In this document: positions 26,349 to 35,421 of the stretch, in pieces
Layout: every line of letters begins with the position of its first letter
Position numbering within the stretch: position 1 is the stretch's first letter
From: Natrinema gelatinilyticum
GTDB lineage: Archaea > Halobacteriota > Halobacteria > Halobacteriales > Natrialbaceae
Direction of reading: 5' to 3'
Length of the DNA stretch: 64,000 nt
Assembly (NCBI RefSeq): GCF_024266705.1
Contig: NZ_CP100756.1
Location: 1,798,001 to 1,862,000 of the forward strand
Made by a program: the position numbers and the translations under genes
The notes under the pieces: model-generated
What the model saw: the letters and a program-made list of their open reading frames with translations, nothing else
The model's database searches: none
Told to the model about the DNA's origin: nothing

Positions 26349-27584
26349 TCACGCCTTCTGTTGTGCAGTCTTCGGGCGGCTCGAGGGAGTCACCGAACCG
26401 CTTTGCTGCACGATGTCGAGGGCGGTCATGACGTCACTCCGTGAGATTAGTCCCACGAGATTACCGTCTTCTTCGCTCGCTGGGGTATCGGTCGATCCCT
26501 CGGCGAATCGGTCTCCGTGGTCGACGACGAGCAACCGGCCGATCCCGTGTTCTTGCATCCGTTCGATGGCGGTCATCGCGTCCGAATCGGACGTGATCGT
26601 CTGCAGATCAACCGTCATCACGTCGGCGACGGTGTAGGCGTCGCGTTCCACCGGCTGGACCTCGCGGGCGTCGGAGAGCGTCACGAGGCCGACGAGTCGT
26701 TCACCGTTGAACGAATCGCCGTCGACGACCGGATAGCCGGTGTGCCGTTCGCTGAACATCCGCCGTATTAGCTCCGCGACCGACGTCTCCGGTTCGACGG
26801 TGTGGAGTTCGTCCGCAGGAGTCATGATGTCGCCGACTGTGACGTCCTGAAAGGCGGCCTTCATCGTCACCTGTTGGGCCTCGCTCGAGGCGGCGATGAA
26901 GACGAAGAAGGCGACGCCGATGAGGATGATGTTCCCCGAAAAGAGGCCTATCAGGCCCATGAAGACGGCGAACAGCTTTCCGACGCTGGCGGCTTGCTGG
27001 GTCGCCTTCGCGTAGGGTTTGCTGCGAGCGAGTAGCGCTCGGAGTACCCGTCCCCCGTCCATCGGAAACGCTGGAAGCATGTTGAAGACGGCGAGTGCGA
27101 TGTTCAGAATGGCGAGATAGCCGAGGACGAATCGCACGCCGTCGAGAGAGACGGGAGTGACGAAGAACAGTGCGTACGAGCCGATGCCGACCAGTACGCT
27201 GACGATCGGCCCTGCGACCGCAATATTGAGTTCCTGGCGCCAATCTTCGGGCATTTCTGTGAATGCGGCGATTCCACCGAACAGCCAGAGCGTGATCGAG
27301 TCGATCGGAAATCCGTATCGCCGGGCGGTCAGCGAGTGGCCGAGCTCGTGGAGGACGACGCCGACGAACAGGCCGATCGCCGCAGCCAGTCCCAGCATCC
27401 ACGGGGTCGACCCACCGGTGATGGCGCCGGCCTCGATTCCCGCATCCAGCATCTCGTTCAGAATCTCCGAAACGGGTCCGATCCGCGTTCCGATGAGATA
27501 CGCGAACAGCGGGAGGACGAGCAAGAACGTGAGATCGAGCTTAATCGGAATGCCGAACAGCGAGCCGATCCGGAAACTCCTCAT
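26349..27584 (-). CDS. site-2 protease (M50) with two CBS domains
   Basis: 411 residues from MRSFRIGSLFGIPIKLD; an upstream ATG at 27731 adds a non-conserved Arg-rich piece. Six membrane helices, zinc motif VVLHELGHSLTARRYGF, and the second motif NMLPAFPMDGGRVLRALLA, so the intramembrane metalloprotease centre is complete. The C-terminal half has paired CBS domains (VGDIMTPADELHTVEPETSV, VADVMTVDLQTITSDSDAM) that usually bind adenosyl nucleotides and regulate the protease. Substrate unknown. Monocistronic. Confidence 0.94.
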   Translation of the reverse strand: MRSFRIGSLFGIPIKLDLTFLLVLPLFAYLIGTRIGPVSEILNEMLDAGIEAGAITGGSTPWMLGLAAAIGLFVGVVLHELGHSLTARRYGFPIDSITLWLFGGIAAFTEMPEDWRQELNIAVAGPIVSVLVGIGSYALFFVTPVSLDGVRFVLGYLAILNIALAVFNMLPAFPMDGGRVLRALLARSKPYAKATQQAASVGKLFAVFMGLIGLFSGNIILIGVAFFVFIAASSEAQQVTMKAAFQDVTVGDIMTPADELHTVEPETSVAELIRRMFSERHTGYPVVDGDSFNGERLVGLVTLSDAREVQPVERDAYTVADVMTVDLQTITSDSDAMTAIERMQEHGIGRLLVVDHGDRFAEGSTDTPASEEDGNLVGLISRSDVMTALDIVQQSGSVTPSSRPKTAQQKA

Positions 27585-27884
27585 ACCAGCTAGTTTCGGC
27601 GGCGGAACCTTAAGTACGCCGCCGGTTTCAGATATTTTGCACCCCTCTACTGGTGGGCCCGCTTCGTGTGCTCCGTCGCGAGGCCTACTTTCGGTGTCTC
27701 TGTCGCGGTGTGGCTGCGCTCTCGGTCGCATTCATATCGATCGAACGCCCGATGCCGCCGTCTCGCCACCCCGTGACAAGACGCAGGATCCCATCCATTG
27801 ATATAATCGCAACAATATCAGCTAGCTTCTATATACCTAATTCATCATAGAGCTGTACCCCGGTTCGTGGAAGCCGACTCCACG
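27585..27884. other. 300-bp intergenic region
   Basis: No gene seen. A TATA-like CTTCTATATACC at about 27825-27837 probably drives the broken winged-helix gene downstream. Confidence 0.4.
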
Positions 27885-28114
27885 ATGATGGAACGGACCC
27901 CAGTGATCGACCGAATTAGCCCACGTCCGTTCGATATCGGTTCCCCACAGGGTAAACTCGTTTGCCTCCCCCTCGACGTGACCGACGGGGCGACGGTGGC
28001 GGATTTGAACCGCCTGCTGAACATCGTAAATTCTCCATTCTGAACGTTCTCGCGTCGCTCTCGAGGCACGGGCTGATCGAACGAACCGACACCGAGTACG
28101 TCCTCGCGAACTGA
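27885..28114 (+). pseudogene. small winged-helix regulator, frameshifted
   Basis: The first frame from ATG 27885 reads MMERTPVIDRISPRPFDIGS, then LDVTDGATVADLNRLLNI and soon a stop. From about 28026 another frame continues RKFSILNVLASLSRHGLIER TDTEYVLAN to the TGA at 28112-28114, a typical recognition helix and wing of a haloarchaeal HTH protein. One extra base at the atcgtaaattc junction would join them into about 76 residues. So a recently broken DNA-binding regulator, or a sequencing indel. Confidence 0.6.
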
Positions 28115-28310
28115 GGTCGCCGGCGTAGTCGCATCGACCGAATCGATCACGTCGTCGCTCCGGTACGCAACCGGTCGCGTCGTCGTTTTTTCGATTTACC
28201 ACATCGCCACTGCGACCAAACGCGATGGCGTCCAGTTGATCCGGCTGGAGGGCCAATTCGCTCGAGGAATGCGTTGCGTTCTCAAACCGGCGGACGCGGC
28301 GCTTCGAAGC

Positions 28311-28318
28311 CTTTATCC
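28311..28318 (+). promoter_or_regulatory. TATA box of rpl10e
   Basis: CTTTATCC, about 38 bp before the ATG at 28356; a transcription start near 28343 would give a leader of around 12 bases. Confidence 0.45.
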
Positions 28319-28355
28319 GCGCGGTGGGCCTGCGTCTTCGTAAGTAATCACAACC

Positions 28356-28886
28356 ATGTCCGACAAACCCGCCTCCATGTATCGGGAAATCAGTAAGCCG
28401 GCCTATACTCGCCGCGAGTACATTACCGGCATCCCGGGATCGAAGATCGCACAGCACAAGATGGGCGACGTCAAGGCAGACCCCGACGACTACCCCGTCC
28501 AGATCAGCCTCATCACCGAAGAAGAAGTCCAGATCCGCCACGGCTCGCTCGAGGCGTCACGCCTGTCGGCGAACCGCCACATGCTGAAAAACGCAGGCGA
28601 GGGCAACTACAAGATGATCCTGCGAAAGTTCCCTCACCACGTTATCCGTGAGAACAAACAGGCGACGGGCGCAGGGGCGGACCGTGTGTCCGATGGGATG
28701 CGCCAGGCCTTCGGGAAGATCGTCGGTACGGCCGCCCGCATCGACGCGGGTGAACGGATCTTCACCATCTGGTGTGACATCGACGATGCCGACTTCGCCA
28801 AGGACGCGCTCCGGCGCGCGTACAACAAGATCTCGCCGCCGTGTCGCGTCGTCGTCGAGAAGGGCGAAGAAGAGCTCATCGCATAA
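28356..28886 (+). CDS. rpl10e: 50S ribosomal protein L10e (uL16)
   Basis: 176 residues, the normal archaeal length. Begins [20 protein letters not shown] and contains [37 protein letters not shown] and [20 protein letters not shown], the conserved tRNA-facing loop of the L16/L10e family. Structural protein of the large subunit near the peptidyl-transferase centre. Single gene with its own promoter. Confidence 0.98.
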   Translation: MSDKPASMYREISKPAYTRREYITGIPGSKIAQHKMGDVKADPDDYPVQISLITEEEVQIRHGSLEASRLSANRHMLKNAGEGNYKMILRKFPHHVIRENKQATGAGADRVSDGMRQAFGKIVGTAARIDAGERIFTIWCDIDDADFAKDALRRAYNKISPPCRVVVEKGEEELIA

Positions 28887-29153
28887 AACGAATTTTTGTT
28901 CTGCGGGCGCGGCGAAGTCGCGTCTGCGGCAAACATTCGGTTAGATGTAACGGAAGACGTTCCTGCTCACTTTGTTCGCGGGCTGCGATTTCCAAGCCTT
29001 CGTTCGCTTGCGGCCGGTAACGGTTACTGTCCTTTCCTCCCCCGAATCGTTTGTCTCTCGCAGCTGCTCGAGACGCGCTCCCGGCCGACCGCGTCCGATT
29101 CTCGATTCGCCGTCTCGAGCACCTTTTTGCCCTTCTGTTCCCGACTACCGCAT

Positions 29154-30026
29154 ATGATCGATCTCGCGGTCGCGAACGATCAGGAGACGTTCGAGCGGAT
29201 GCGAGAGCCACTGGCTGAACACGGAATACGGGTTCATCACGTGCCCGTGCGCGAGCGAACGATTGCACTTCGAGAGCCCCCATGGGACCCCGACGAGTAC
29301 GACGTCGGTTTCGTGTACCCAGGCCGACTGATGGAGGGTGGGGTCGCCGACGCACTGCTCGAGGTATCGTGGCTCAACGACCACGAGGCAGTGCTGACCT
29401 CGCGGAACAAAGCCGAGGTGCTGGCACGACTCGATCGGGCCACGATTCCAGTTCCCGACTCCGTGTACGTCTCGAACGACGTGTCCGAAGCCGAACTGAC
29501 GGCGGTTTTCGATCGGTTCGATCCCCCGGTCGTGGTCAAACCGAACTCGACGACGCGTGGCGTCGGCGTCGCGAAGGCACACGATCTGGACTCGTTTCTT
29601 GGGATCTGTGACTACCTCTCGCTGGTCCACGATTACCGGGCGACGGGCGACCAGTCGTTTCTGGTCCAGGAGTACCTCCCGAACGCGACCGACTACCGGG
29701 TGATGGTACTCGACGGAACGTACGTCGGGGCGGTCGAGCGTCGGCTCCCCGACGAAGCGGTCCGTGAAGGCCAGTGGAAACACAACGTCCACCGTGGTGC
29801 CGAGGCAACCGGGATCGAACTCCCCGATCCGTGGCGGAATCTCGCCGAGTCGGTGGCAGCCGAACTCGAGATTCCGTTCCTCGGCGTGGATCTACTCGCG
29901 ACTGGCGACAAACTGGTGGTCAACGAGACCAATGCACGACCGACGATTGACGAAGAAACGAAGTACGAACCAGAATTCTACGACCGACTCGCGGCTGCGA
30001 TACGGCGTGTTGCTGATCGACGGTGA
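29154..30026 (+). CDS. rimK: ATP-grasp ligase, RimK/LysX-like
   Basis: 290 residues from MIDLAVANDQETFE; the open frame before it is not protein-like. The three ATP-grasp elements are present: PPVVVKPNSTTRGVGVAKAH (ATP-binding Lys and Gly loop), FLVQEYLPNATDYRVMVLDG, and LGVDLLATGDKLVVNETNAR (metal ligands Asp, Glu, Asn). Such enzymes join an amino acid, often glutamate, to a carboxylate with ATP. The acceptor is unknown; the neighbouring ribosomal gene hints at, but does not prove, protein modification as in RimK. Confidence 0.87.
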   Translation: MIDLAVANDQETFERMREPLAEHGIRVHHVPVRERTIALREPPWDPDEYDVGFVYPGRLMEGGVADALLEVSWLNDHEAVLTSRNKAEVLARLDRATIPVPDSVYVSNDVSEAELTAVFDRFDPPVVVKPNSTTRGVGVAKAHDLDSFLGICDYLSLVHDYRATGDQSFLVQEYLPNATDYRVMVLDGTYVGAVERRLPDEAVREGQWKHNVHRGAEATGIELPDPWRNLAESVAAELEIPFLGVDLLATGDKLVVNETNARPTIDEETKYEPEFYDRLAAAIRRVADRR

Positions 30027-30056
30027 AATCGAACGTATTCGACCACGACTGACCGA

Positions 30057-30458
30057 TCACTCGAGACTGATGTCTGAGGACTGTTCGGCGAGGTCGAAGA
30101 CGACCTCGAGGACGCCGTTGTTGTAGGTCGCGGCGGCAGTGTGTTCGTTGACGCGAGTCGGCAGCGAGACGCGTTCGTCGTACTGGCGGTGTTCGCTCTC
30201 CGCGGAGATGGTCAGTGTTTTACCGTCACATTCGAGTTCGATGTTATCCTTCTCGACGCCCGGGAGGTCGGCGATGACGCGGACCTCGTCGTTGGTTTCG
30301 TGGATGTCTACGTGGGTGTCCATCCCGAACCCGCTGTCGACGCCGCTCGAGGAGTCGAAATCGACGTTTGTGTCCGGTCCATTCATCATCTCGTTCATCA
30401 TCCGCTCGATTTCGCGAAACAGGTCGTCGAAAGGTTCGTCGCGGTCGTCTCGTCGCAT
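30057..30458 (-). CDS. hsp20: Hsp20/alpha-crystallin small heat-shock protein
   Basis: 133 residues from MRRDDRDEPFDDLFREIERM. An N-terminal amphipathic helix is followed by the alpha-crystallin domain: DTHVDIHETNDEVRVIADLP, GVEKDNIELECDGKTLTISA, and the C-terminal NNGVLEVVFDLAEQ; ends with a short tail. ATP-independent holdase chaperone that forms oligomers. The upstream ATG at 30614 overlaps the GAPDH gene and is unlikely. Confidence 0.93.
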   Translation of the reverse strand: MRRDDRDEPFDDLFREIERMMNEMMNGPDTNVDFDSSSGVDSGFGMDTHVDIHETNDEVRVIADLPGVEKDNIELECDGKTLTISAESEHRQYDERVSLPTRVNEHTAAATYNNGVLEVVFDLAEQSSDISLE

Positions 30459-30552
30459 GAGGGTACGTAGGGTATCCGCTGGCAAAAACTTTCTGTCGTC
30501 GCTATAGGATCGACTGGTCGGTTTCGAGTCGGCCTGACGGATTGTCGCGATT

Positions 30553-31566
30553 CTAGAGGCCGATTCCGAGCGTCTCGTTAGTCGTCTCGATACTCTCTTC
30601 GGCGTCGGCGGCACCGGTCACCGCGCGGATCGCGTCGATGTTCTCCGGGACGACGTCCGACTCCTGGTGGATCCCCTGGAACAGGTAGAGGTCGGTGCCG
30701 ACGGTGGAAACGGATTCCTCCCAGATGCAGTTCTCCCAGAGGTCGCCGCGCGGTCGGCCCACATCCAGCGCGTACTCTTTGAGCTTCCCGCTGCCGTCGA
30801 TAGTCATCCGCTCGGGGATCAGGAAGAGGCGCGATTCCGCTGCAAACAGTTCGCGGACGTCCGCTGCGTCGACGTCATCCTCGAGTGTGACGTTCAGGCT
30901 GTGCATGTGCATCTTCGTCGCGGGCACCTTCATCCCGAGGGTGTCGATGTCGAGGTCGGGAAAGATTGTCTCGACGTCGGGACCGTGGTGAGACGGAACC
31001 GTCACCGGGTTCGGGAGGATGTCGTTGATCGGGCCGCGATCGGTCTGACCTGGGTCGCCGCCGCGACGAACGAGCGTCGCGCGGACCTTCTCGATACCGT
31101 AGGCTTCCTGTAGTGGTGCGATAACCCGCGAGAGGCCGGTCGTGTTACAGGAGACGACGCGGACGTGATCGGCGTCAACTGCATTTTCGTAGTTCGAGCG
31201 CGCGTTGAAACTCACGTCAGCGGTTTCGGCGTCCTCGCCGCCCTGGTAGAGCGCGGGCGTGTCGTACGCCTCGTAGAGATCCTTGTTTTGAGCGCCGATT
31301 CCCGACGGCGTCGCGTCGACGACGACGTCTGCGGCGTCTACGAGGTCTTCGACGGGGCCGGCTATCTCGAGGCCGGCCTCGCCGAACTGATCGGCGCGCT
31401 CTTCGACGGCCGCATAGAGCGGAAACTCCTTCTCGATCGCTGTTTCGGCCTCAAAGTTCGGCCGCGTTTTCGCGACGCCCAGCACTTCCATATCGGGTTG
31501 CCGTCGAACGGCGTCCGCGACGCGTTTACCGATCGTGCCGTAGCCGTTAATGGCGACCTGTTGCAT
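30553..31566 (-). CDS. gap: type II glyceraldehyde-3-phosphate dehydrogenase
   Basis: 337 residues from [20 protein letters not shown] (the ATG at 31584 adds six unlikely residues). Rossmann motif [11 protein letters not shown], the active-site segment [11 protein letters not shown] with the catalytic Cys, and [20 protein letters not shown] are those of the archaeal type II, phosphorylating enzyme. It interconverts glyceraldehyde-3-phosphate and 1,3-bisphosphoglycerate with NAD(P); in haloarchaea this class is mainly tied to gluconeogenesis. TATA-like ATTATCCC lies about 27 bp upstream. Confidence 0.97.
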   Translation of the reverse strand: MQQVAINGYGTIGKRVADAVRRQPDMEVLGVAKTRPNFEAETAIEKEFPLYAAVEERADQFGEAGLEIAGPVEDLVDAADVVVDATPSGIGAQNKDLYEAYDTPALYQGGEDAETADVSFNARSNYENAVDADHVRVVSCNTTGLSRVIAPLQEAYGIEKVRATLVRRGGDPGQTDRGPINDILPNPVTVPSHHGPDVETIFPDLDIDTLGMKVPATKMHMHSLNVTLEDDVDAADVRELFAAESRLFLIPERMTIDGSGKLKEYALDVGRPRGDLWENCIWEESVSTVGTDLYLFQGIHQESDVVPENIDAIRAVTGAADAEESIETTNETLGIGL

Positions 31567-31803
31567 GTACTCGCAGTGATCCACCGAGCGGGATAATCGT
31601 TTCGAGGTGTCTCAGCCGATTTTTACTCGTATCGGAGTTTTCGATCGCTCTCGAGGCCGATCTCGACATACGTTCACACTGTCTGTTCGATTCAGTTTGC
31701 TCTCAACAGTCGATTTGATCGCGGGCCGACGTCGAGGTCGAGAACAGGGCGCCGAGCCGACTCGAAGACAAGACATATCGGCTCGCTCCCCGCACGACCA
31801 TGT

Positions 31804-32757
31804 ATGTCAGGACTTCGAACTGCGGCGGAGACGGCCATTCATCAGTGTCTGGGCCTCGAGGCGGGGGAGTCGTGTGCGATCGTCACCGACGACGAGCGCG
31901 AACCGATCGGAACGGCGCTGTACGAGGTGGCGAGCGAGATAACCGACGATGCAGTTATCGTTCGGTATCCACCGGGTGAGACCCACGGTGGCGAACCGCC
32001 AGAACCCGTCGCGGCGGCGATGGCCGGTGCCGACGTGGTGCTCGCGCCGACGACGAAGAGCTTGAGTCATACTCGCGCTCGGACCGAGGCCAACGAGGCT
32101 GGGGCGCGAGTCGCGACGCTTCCCGGAATCACTGAGGACGTCTTCACGACTGGCCTCGACGCCGATTACGACTCGATTGCGGCGAACTGCGATGCGGTTC
32201 GCGAGCAGGTCGCCGAGGCCGATGACATCCGCGTCACGACCGATTCTGGAACGGACGTTACGTTCGGCGTCGGCGACCGGGAGTGGCTCTCGGATACCGG
32301 AATCGTTCGCGAACCGGGTGCGATGTCCAACTTGCCGGCTGGCGAGGTGTTTATCAGCCCGGAAACCGCTGACGGGACGTTCGTCGTCGACGGAACGATG
32401 ATGCCCCACGGACTGCTCGAGGACAGCCAGACACTGTCTTTCGAGGTCGAAGACGGCTTCGTCACCGGAATCTCCGACGACGACATTCGCGAGGAAGTAG
32501 AGGACGCAGCCGAGGCGGTCGGCGATGCGGCGTACAACCTGGCCGAACTCGGTATCGGGACGAACGTCGCAGTGACCGATCTCGTTGGTTCGGTCCTACT
32601 GGACGAGAAAGCCGGTGGGACCGTCCACATCGCGATTGGCGACGACGCAGGAATCGGCGGTGAGACGGACGCGCCGATCCACCTCGACGGGATCATCCGT
32701 GAGCCGACGGTCTTCGCCGACGGCACCCCGATCGACCTTCCCGTGTCGGACGACTGA
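31804..32757 (+). CDS. M29-like aminopeptidase (leucyl aminopeptidase/AmpS type)
   Basis: 317 residues. The fold and the motifs match thermophilic-type metallo-aminopeptidases: SNLPAGEVFISPETADGTFV with metal-binding Glu, MPHGLLEDSQTLSFEVEDG, and NLAELGIGTN followed by GTVHIAIGDDAGIGG. It should trim N-terminal residues from peptides with two divalent metals. An ATG four bases earlier is out of frame. TATA-like ACATATCGG lies about 28 bp upstream. Monocistronic. Confidence 0.88.
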   Translation: MSGLRTAAETAIHQCLGLEAGESCAIVTDDEREPIGTALYEVASEITDDAVIVRYPPGETHGGEPPEPVAAAMAGADVVLAPTTKSLSHTRARTEANEAGARVATLPGITEDVFTTGLDADYDSIAANCDAVREQVAEADDIRVTTDSGTDVTFGVGDREWLSDTGIVREPGAMSNLPAGEVFISPETADGTFVVDGTMMPHGLLEDSQTLSFEVEDGFVTGISDDDIREEVEDAAEAVGDAAYNLAELGIGTNVAVTDLVGSVLLDEKAGGTVHIAIGDDAGIGGETDAPIHLDGIIREPTVFADGTPIDLPVSDD

Positions 32758-33059
32758 ATCGACGTGTCCCTGATTCGGGTGCTGCCACAGAGACGCGAGT
32801 CGAATCCGTACCGCTGGAGCAGCTACGCTTCCGAACGCCACGAAGTGTCGGGGGTGCCGGACTCGCCGCCGACCGCGACACGGTCGAGCAGGGACTGGTT
32901 CGGCATACACCGGGGCGCCCGACGCTGACGGGAACGTGATTTTCAGGGGCAATAGTATACGTTCGAGACAAAAGAGGTGGTTCCGATCGTCGACGCGATT
33001 CGGGGGGGAACGAGGTCGGGTTCAATCTCCTTTTAGGTGCGTAGTGCGTATCGCGGCCT
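32758..33059. other. 302-bp intergenic region
   Basis: Nothing recognisable apart from a TATA-like CCTTTTAGG at about 33029-33037, 23-31 bp before the next ATG. Confidence 0.4.
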
Positions 33060-33713
33060 ATGAGCGATACACCGGATCGGGTTCCAGCTCCCTGTCCCTC
33101 CTGCTCGCCGGACCTCGAGACGGTCCACGAGGTACTCACGGCAGGTGGCGGCAACTTGACCGTTCGATGCAGCGAGTGCGGTCACGTCCACAAGATTCAG
33201 CCCGACAGCGAACGTGAGGTGACCCTCGATGTCGTCGTCTCCCAGGGTGGCGAGTCGTTCACGGCCAACGTCACGACACCCGAGGACGAACCGATCGAGG
33301 TCGGTGACGAGTTTATCCTCGAAACCGAGGAGGTCCTCTCGACCGTTCGCGTCACGAGCGTCGAACTCGACGGCCAGCAGCGTGTCGAAACGGCTCCCGC
33401 AGACGAAATCGAGACCGTCTGGACCCGCGAGGTCGATAACGTAGCCGTCAACGTTACCGTCCATCCACAGGACGGCTCGCGAGACGACAGCCGGAGCGTC
33501 ACCGTCCACGTTCCCGGCGACTACGAGTTCGCGGTCGGCGCGGTCGAATCGTTCGGTGACGAGGAGTTCGAAATCGACGCCTTCGTCGTCCGGGACGACG
33601 CCGCGGGCTACGAACGTGACCGCTTCGAACTCGAGGGCGATACTGCCTTCGCGAAGGACATAAAGCGGGTCTACGCCTACGACGAGCAGAGCACTGCTTG
33701 GTCCGCCTGGTGA
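33060..33713 (+). CDS. HVO_0476-family zinc finger protein
   Basis: 217 residues. The N-terminal zinc ribbon is PCPSCSPDLETVHEVLTAGG followed by VRCSECGHVHKI (Cys pairs about 24 apart). The remainder is beta-rich and acidic (TANVTTPEDEPIEVGDEFIL, VHVPGDYEFAVGAVESFGDE). The order matches the haloarchaeal HVO_0476 family, conserved but with no known function; an RNA- or ribosome-linked role is only a guess from the OB-like middle part. Confidence 0.85.
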   Translation: MSDTPDRVPAPCPSCSPDLETVHEVLTAGGGNLTVRCSECGHVHKIQPDSEREVTLDVVVSQGGESFTANVTTPEDEPIEVGDEFILETEEVLSTVRVTSVELDGQQRVETAPADEIETVWTREVDNVAVNVTVHPQDGSRDDSRSVTVHVPGDYEFAVGAVESFGDEEFEIDAFVVRDDAAGYERDRFELEGDTAFAKDIKRVYAYDEQSTAWSAW

Positions 33714-33773
33714 CAGGCCGCGCGTGAACGCCACCGAATCGCTGTGGTAGCCATACGTTCCATGTCTGTCACA

Positions 33774-33827
33774 CCCCAGTGGCTATCACACCGCCAATGT
33801 CCCCAGTGGCTATCACACCGCCAGTGT
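33774..33827 (+). repeat. 27-bp tandem duplication upstream of pcm
   Basis: Two direct copies (33774-33800 and 33801-33827) of a unit beginning ccccagtggctatcacaccg, 26 of 27 identical. The core gtggctatc recurs inverted (gatagccac) at about 33840-33848. It lies in the spacer before the methyltransferase gene. Confidence 0.85.
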
Positions 33828-33988
33828 CTGCCACAACTTCGATAGCCACCGCCGCTGGTCACCGCCTTTCGTTGCTCGCTCGAATGGGCCGAACGCGGCG
33901 GAGTCTTCCGAACCGACGGATCGCGGATTCGGTTGCCGGCCAATTCCGCAAGCGCGCCATTGATAACGGCCGGTGCGATAGCTGGCGT

Positions 33989-34759
33989 ATGGACCCCGCG
34001 GTACTGCGAGAGGACATGGTCGACGGCCTCGAGGCCGCTCCCAAAAACGTCCTCGTCGACGAAAACGTGGCCGTCGCGATGCGGGACGTCCCTCGCCACG
34101 CGTTCGTCGATGACGAGCGGACAGCCTACGCGGACTGCGAACAGGAGGCACTCGGTACTCGCGTCCTCGCGCCACGGACGGTCGCTCGGTTGCTCCAGGC
34201 GCTTGCCCTCGACGACGACGAAACCGTCCTGATCGTCGGCGTCGGCGTCGGCTACACGGCCGCCGTCGCCGCCGAACTCGTCGGGGAGACTAACGTTCAT
34301 GCCGTCGACATCTCGAGGCCGCTGGTCGTCGAAGCCCGAAGAAACCTCGCCGAGGCTGGGTACGACGGCGTTCTCGTCGACTGTCGCGACGGCGCGAACG
34401 GACTCCCCGAGTACGCGCCGTTCGACCGGATCCTCCTTGAGGCGGCAACCGTCGACCCGCCTCGTGCGCTGCTCGCGCAGCTGGCCGACGGTGGCCGATT
34501 AGTCTTCCCTCGCGGGACCCAGAACCAACGGCTCGAGGCCGTCTCGGCCGACGGTGAACGCGACCAGTTCGACGCCGTTTCGTTCGACCCGCTACTGGTC
34601 GACGGTGAGCAGTCGGGAGCCGTCGAACGAAACCGAATGGCGCGGGAGGACCGCGAACGAGCGCAGCGACGGGCGGAATCTCACCGCGGGTGGGAACAGC
34701 ATTGGATCGAATGGGACGAGGCGAGGAACCAGCAGTCACAGCGAAGTCGCTCACGATAG
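33989..34759 (+). CDS. pcm: protein-L-isoaspartate O-methyltransferase family protein
   Basis: 256 residues from MDPAVLREDMVDGLE; the earlier ATG at 33779 runs through the tandem repeat and is unlikely. PCMT signature VPRHAFVDDE near residue 36, SAM motif I VLIVGVGVGYTAAVAAELVG, then VHAVDISRPLVVEARRNLAE and PFDRILLEAATVDPPRALLA. The usual ISAPH/S loop is replaced by EALGTRVLAPRTV, so activity on isoaspartyl residues may differ from standard Pcm. Acidic C-terminal tail ends with Arg/Gln/Ser-rich residues. Confidence 0.85.
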   Translation: MDPAVLREDMVDGLEAAPKNVLVDENVAVAMRDVPRHAFVDDERTAYADCEQEALGTRVLAPRTVARLLQALALDDDETVLIVGVGVGYTAAVAAELVGETNVHAVDISRPLVVEARRNLAEAGYDGVLVDCRDGANGLPEYAPFDRILLEAATVDPPRALLAQLADGGRLVFPRGTQNQRLEAVSADGERDQFDAVSFDPLLVDGEQSGAVERNRMAREDRERAQRRAESHRGWEQHWIEWDEARNQQSQRSRSR

Positions 34760-34932
34760 CGGTCGTGTAGTCGTTTGGCTTCCCGACGGGAGAGCCGAGA
34801 GACGCCTCTTCCCGACGGGTACTCGTCCGCCGGTCGACCACGGCGAACGGTCGCCATCGTAATCGTCGTCGTTCTCGTCCGGTTGCATCGACCCGCTGAC
34901 AGCAGTACCCGTCACTGGAAGACGTGGAGTAC

Positions 34933-34991
34933 GGAAAGGGGGGATGGGGGATGGGGGTCGGGGGTGGCGACAGTCTGACTCAGATCGCCAT
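34933..34991 (+). repeat. G-run repeat, copy 1 (quadruplex-like)
   Basis: Four runs of five or six G at 34938-34964 separated by two-base spacers, then ggcgacagtctgactcagat. Repeated in shorter form at 35299-35352. The arrangement fits an intramolecular G-quadruplex on the plus strand. Confidence 0.75.
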
Positions 34992-35298
34992 CTACTGGTA
35001 CAGGTCGCGGATACGTAACTATGGTTTACAATCATTTAGTGCTGTAGAGAAAATCACTCTATTTAATTAGTGATAGAGCTGAGATGTCGCTCCACAATCG
35101 CTGATCGCCACTGCCAACTGCCTCTTCGACGACGAATTCCGTCGCTGACCGGTACTGGGACCCGGAAACAGTCGTCTGGGATGGACGAACCGTTCGTCAA
35201 GGACGTTGCCTATTGCCGGCGTTGGGCGCGAGATCCTCTCGATAGATCGATCCTCGGGCGAACGGACGAGCTAGTCTCACCGTTGTTCGTGAGTTCCA

Positions 35299-35352
35299 GG
35301 AAAGGGGGGTGGGGGATTGGGGGTGGCGACAGACTATCTCAGATCGCCATCC
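35299..35352 (+). repeat. G-run repeat, copy 2
   Basis: Three long G runs (35304-35323) plus GG, then ggcgacagactatctcagat. Same order as copy 1 with a 7-bp deletion in the G-rich part. Spacing between copies is about 366 bp. Confidence 0.75.
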
Positions 35353-35421
35353 ATTCGTACGAACGGATGGTGATTAAGTATAGCTTCTAACTGTATGTAT
35401 GTCTCCCAGATTGGACTCTAA

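Larger units (their letters stand above)
34760..35421. other. 662-bp gene-free region with two G-rich repeats
   Basis: No supportable gene on either strand. Contains direct copies of a G-run block at 34933-34991 and 35299-35352, both ending cagatcgccat. The stretch 35020-35070 is AT-rich (ttaattagtgatag), as is the end of the downstream gene (taattaattaaatt). Confidence 0.6.

Noticed and set aside
33774..33827. CRISPR-like repeat
   Set aside because: Only two head-to-tail units without spacers; no cas genes in the window. No CRISPR array was found anywhere in the 64 kb.
35070..35390. 106-codon ORF over the G-run repeat
   Set aside because: It reads through the repeat (GWGIGGGD), shows no family features, and composition is unlike the coding neighbours.
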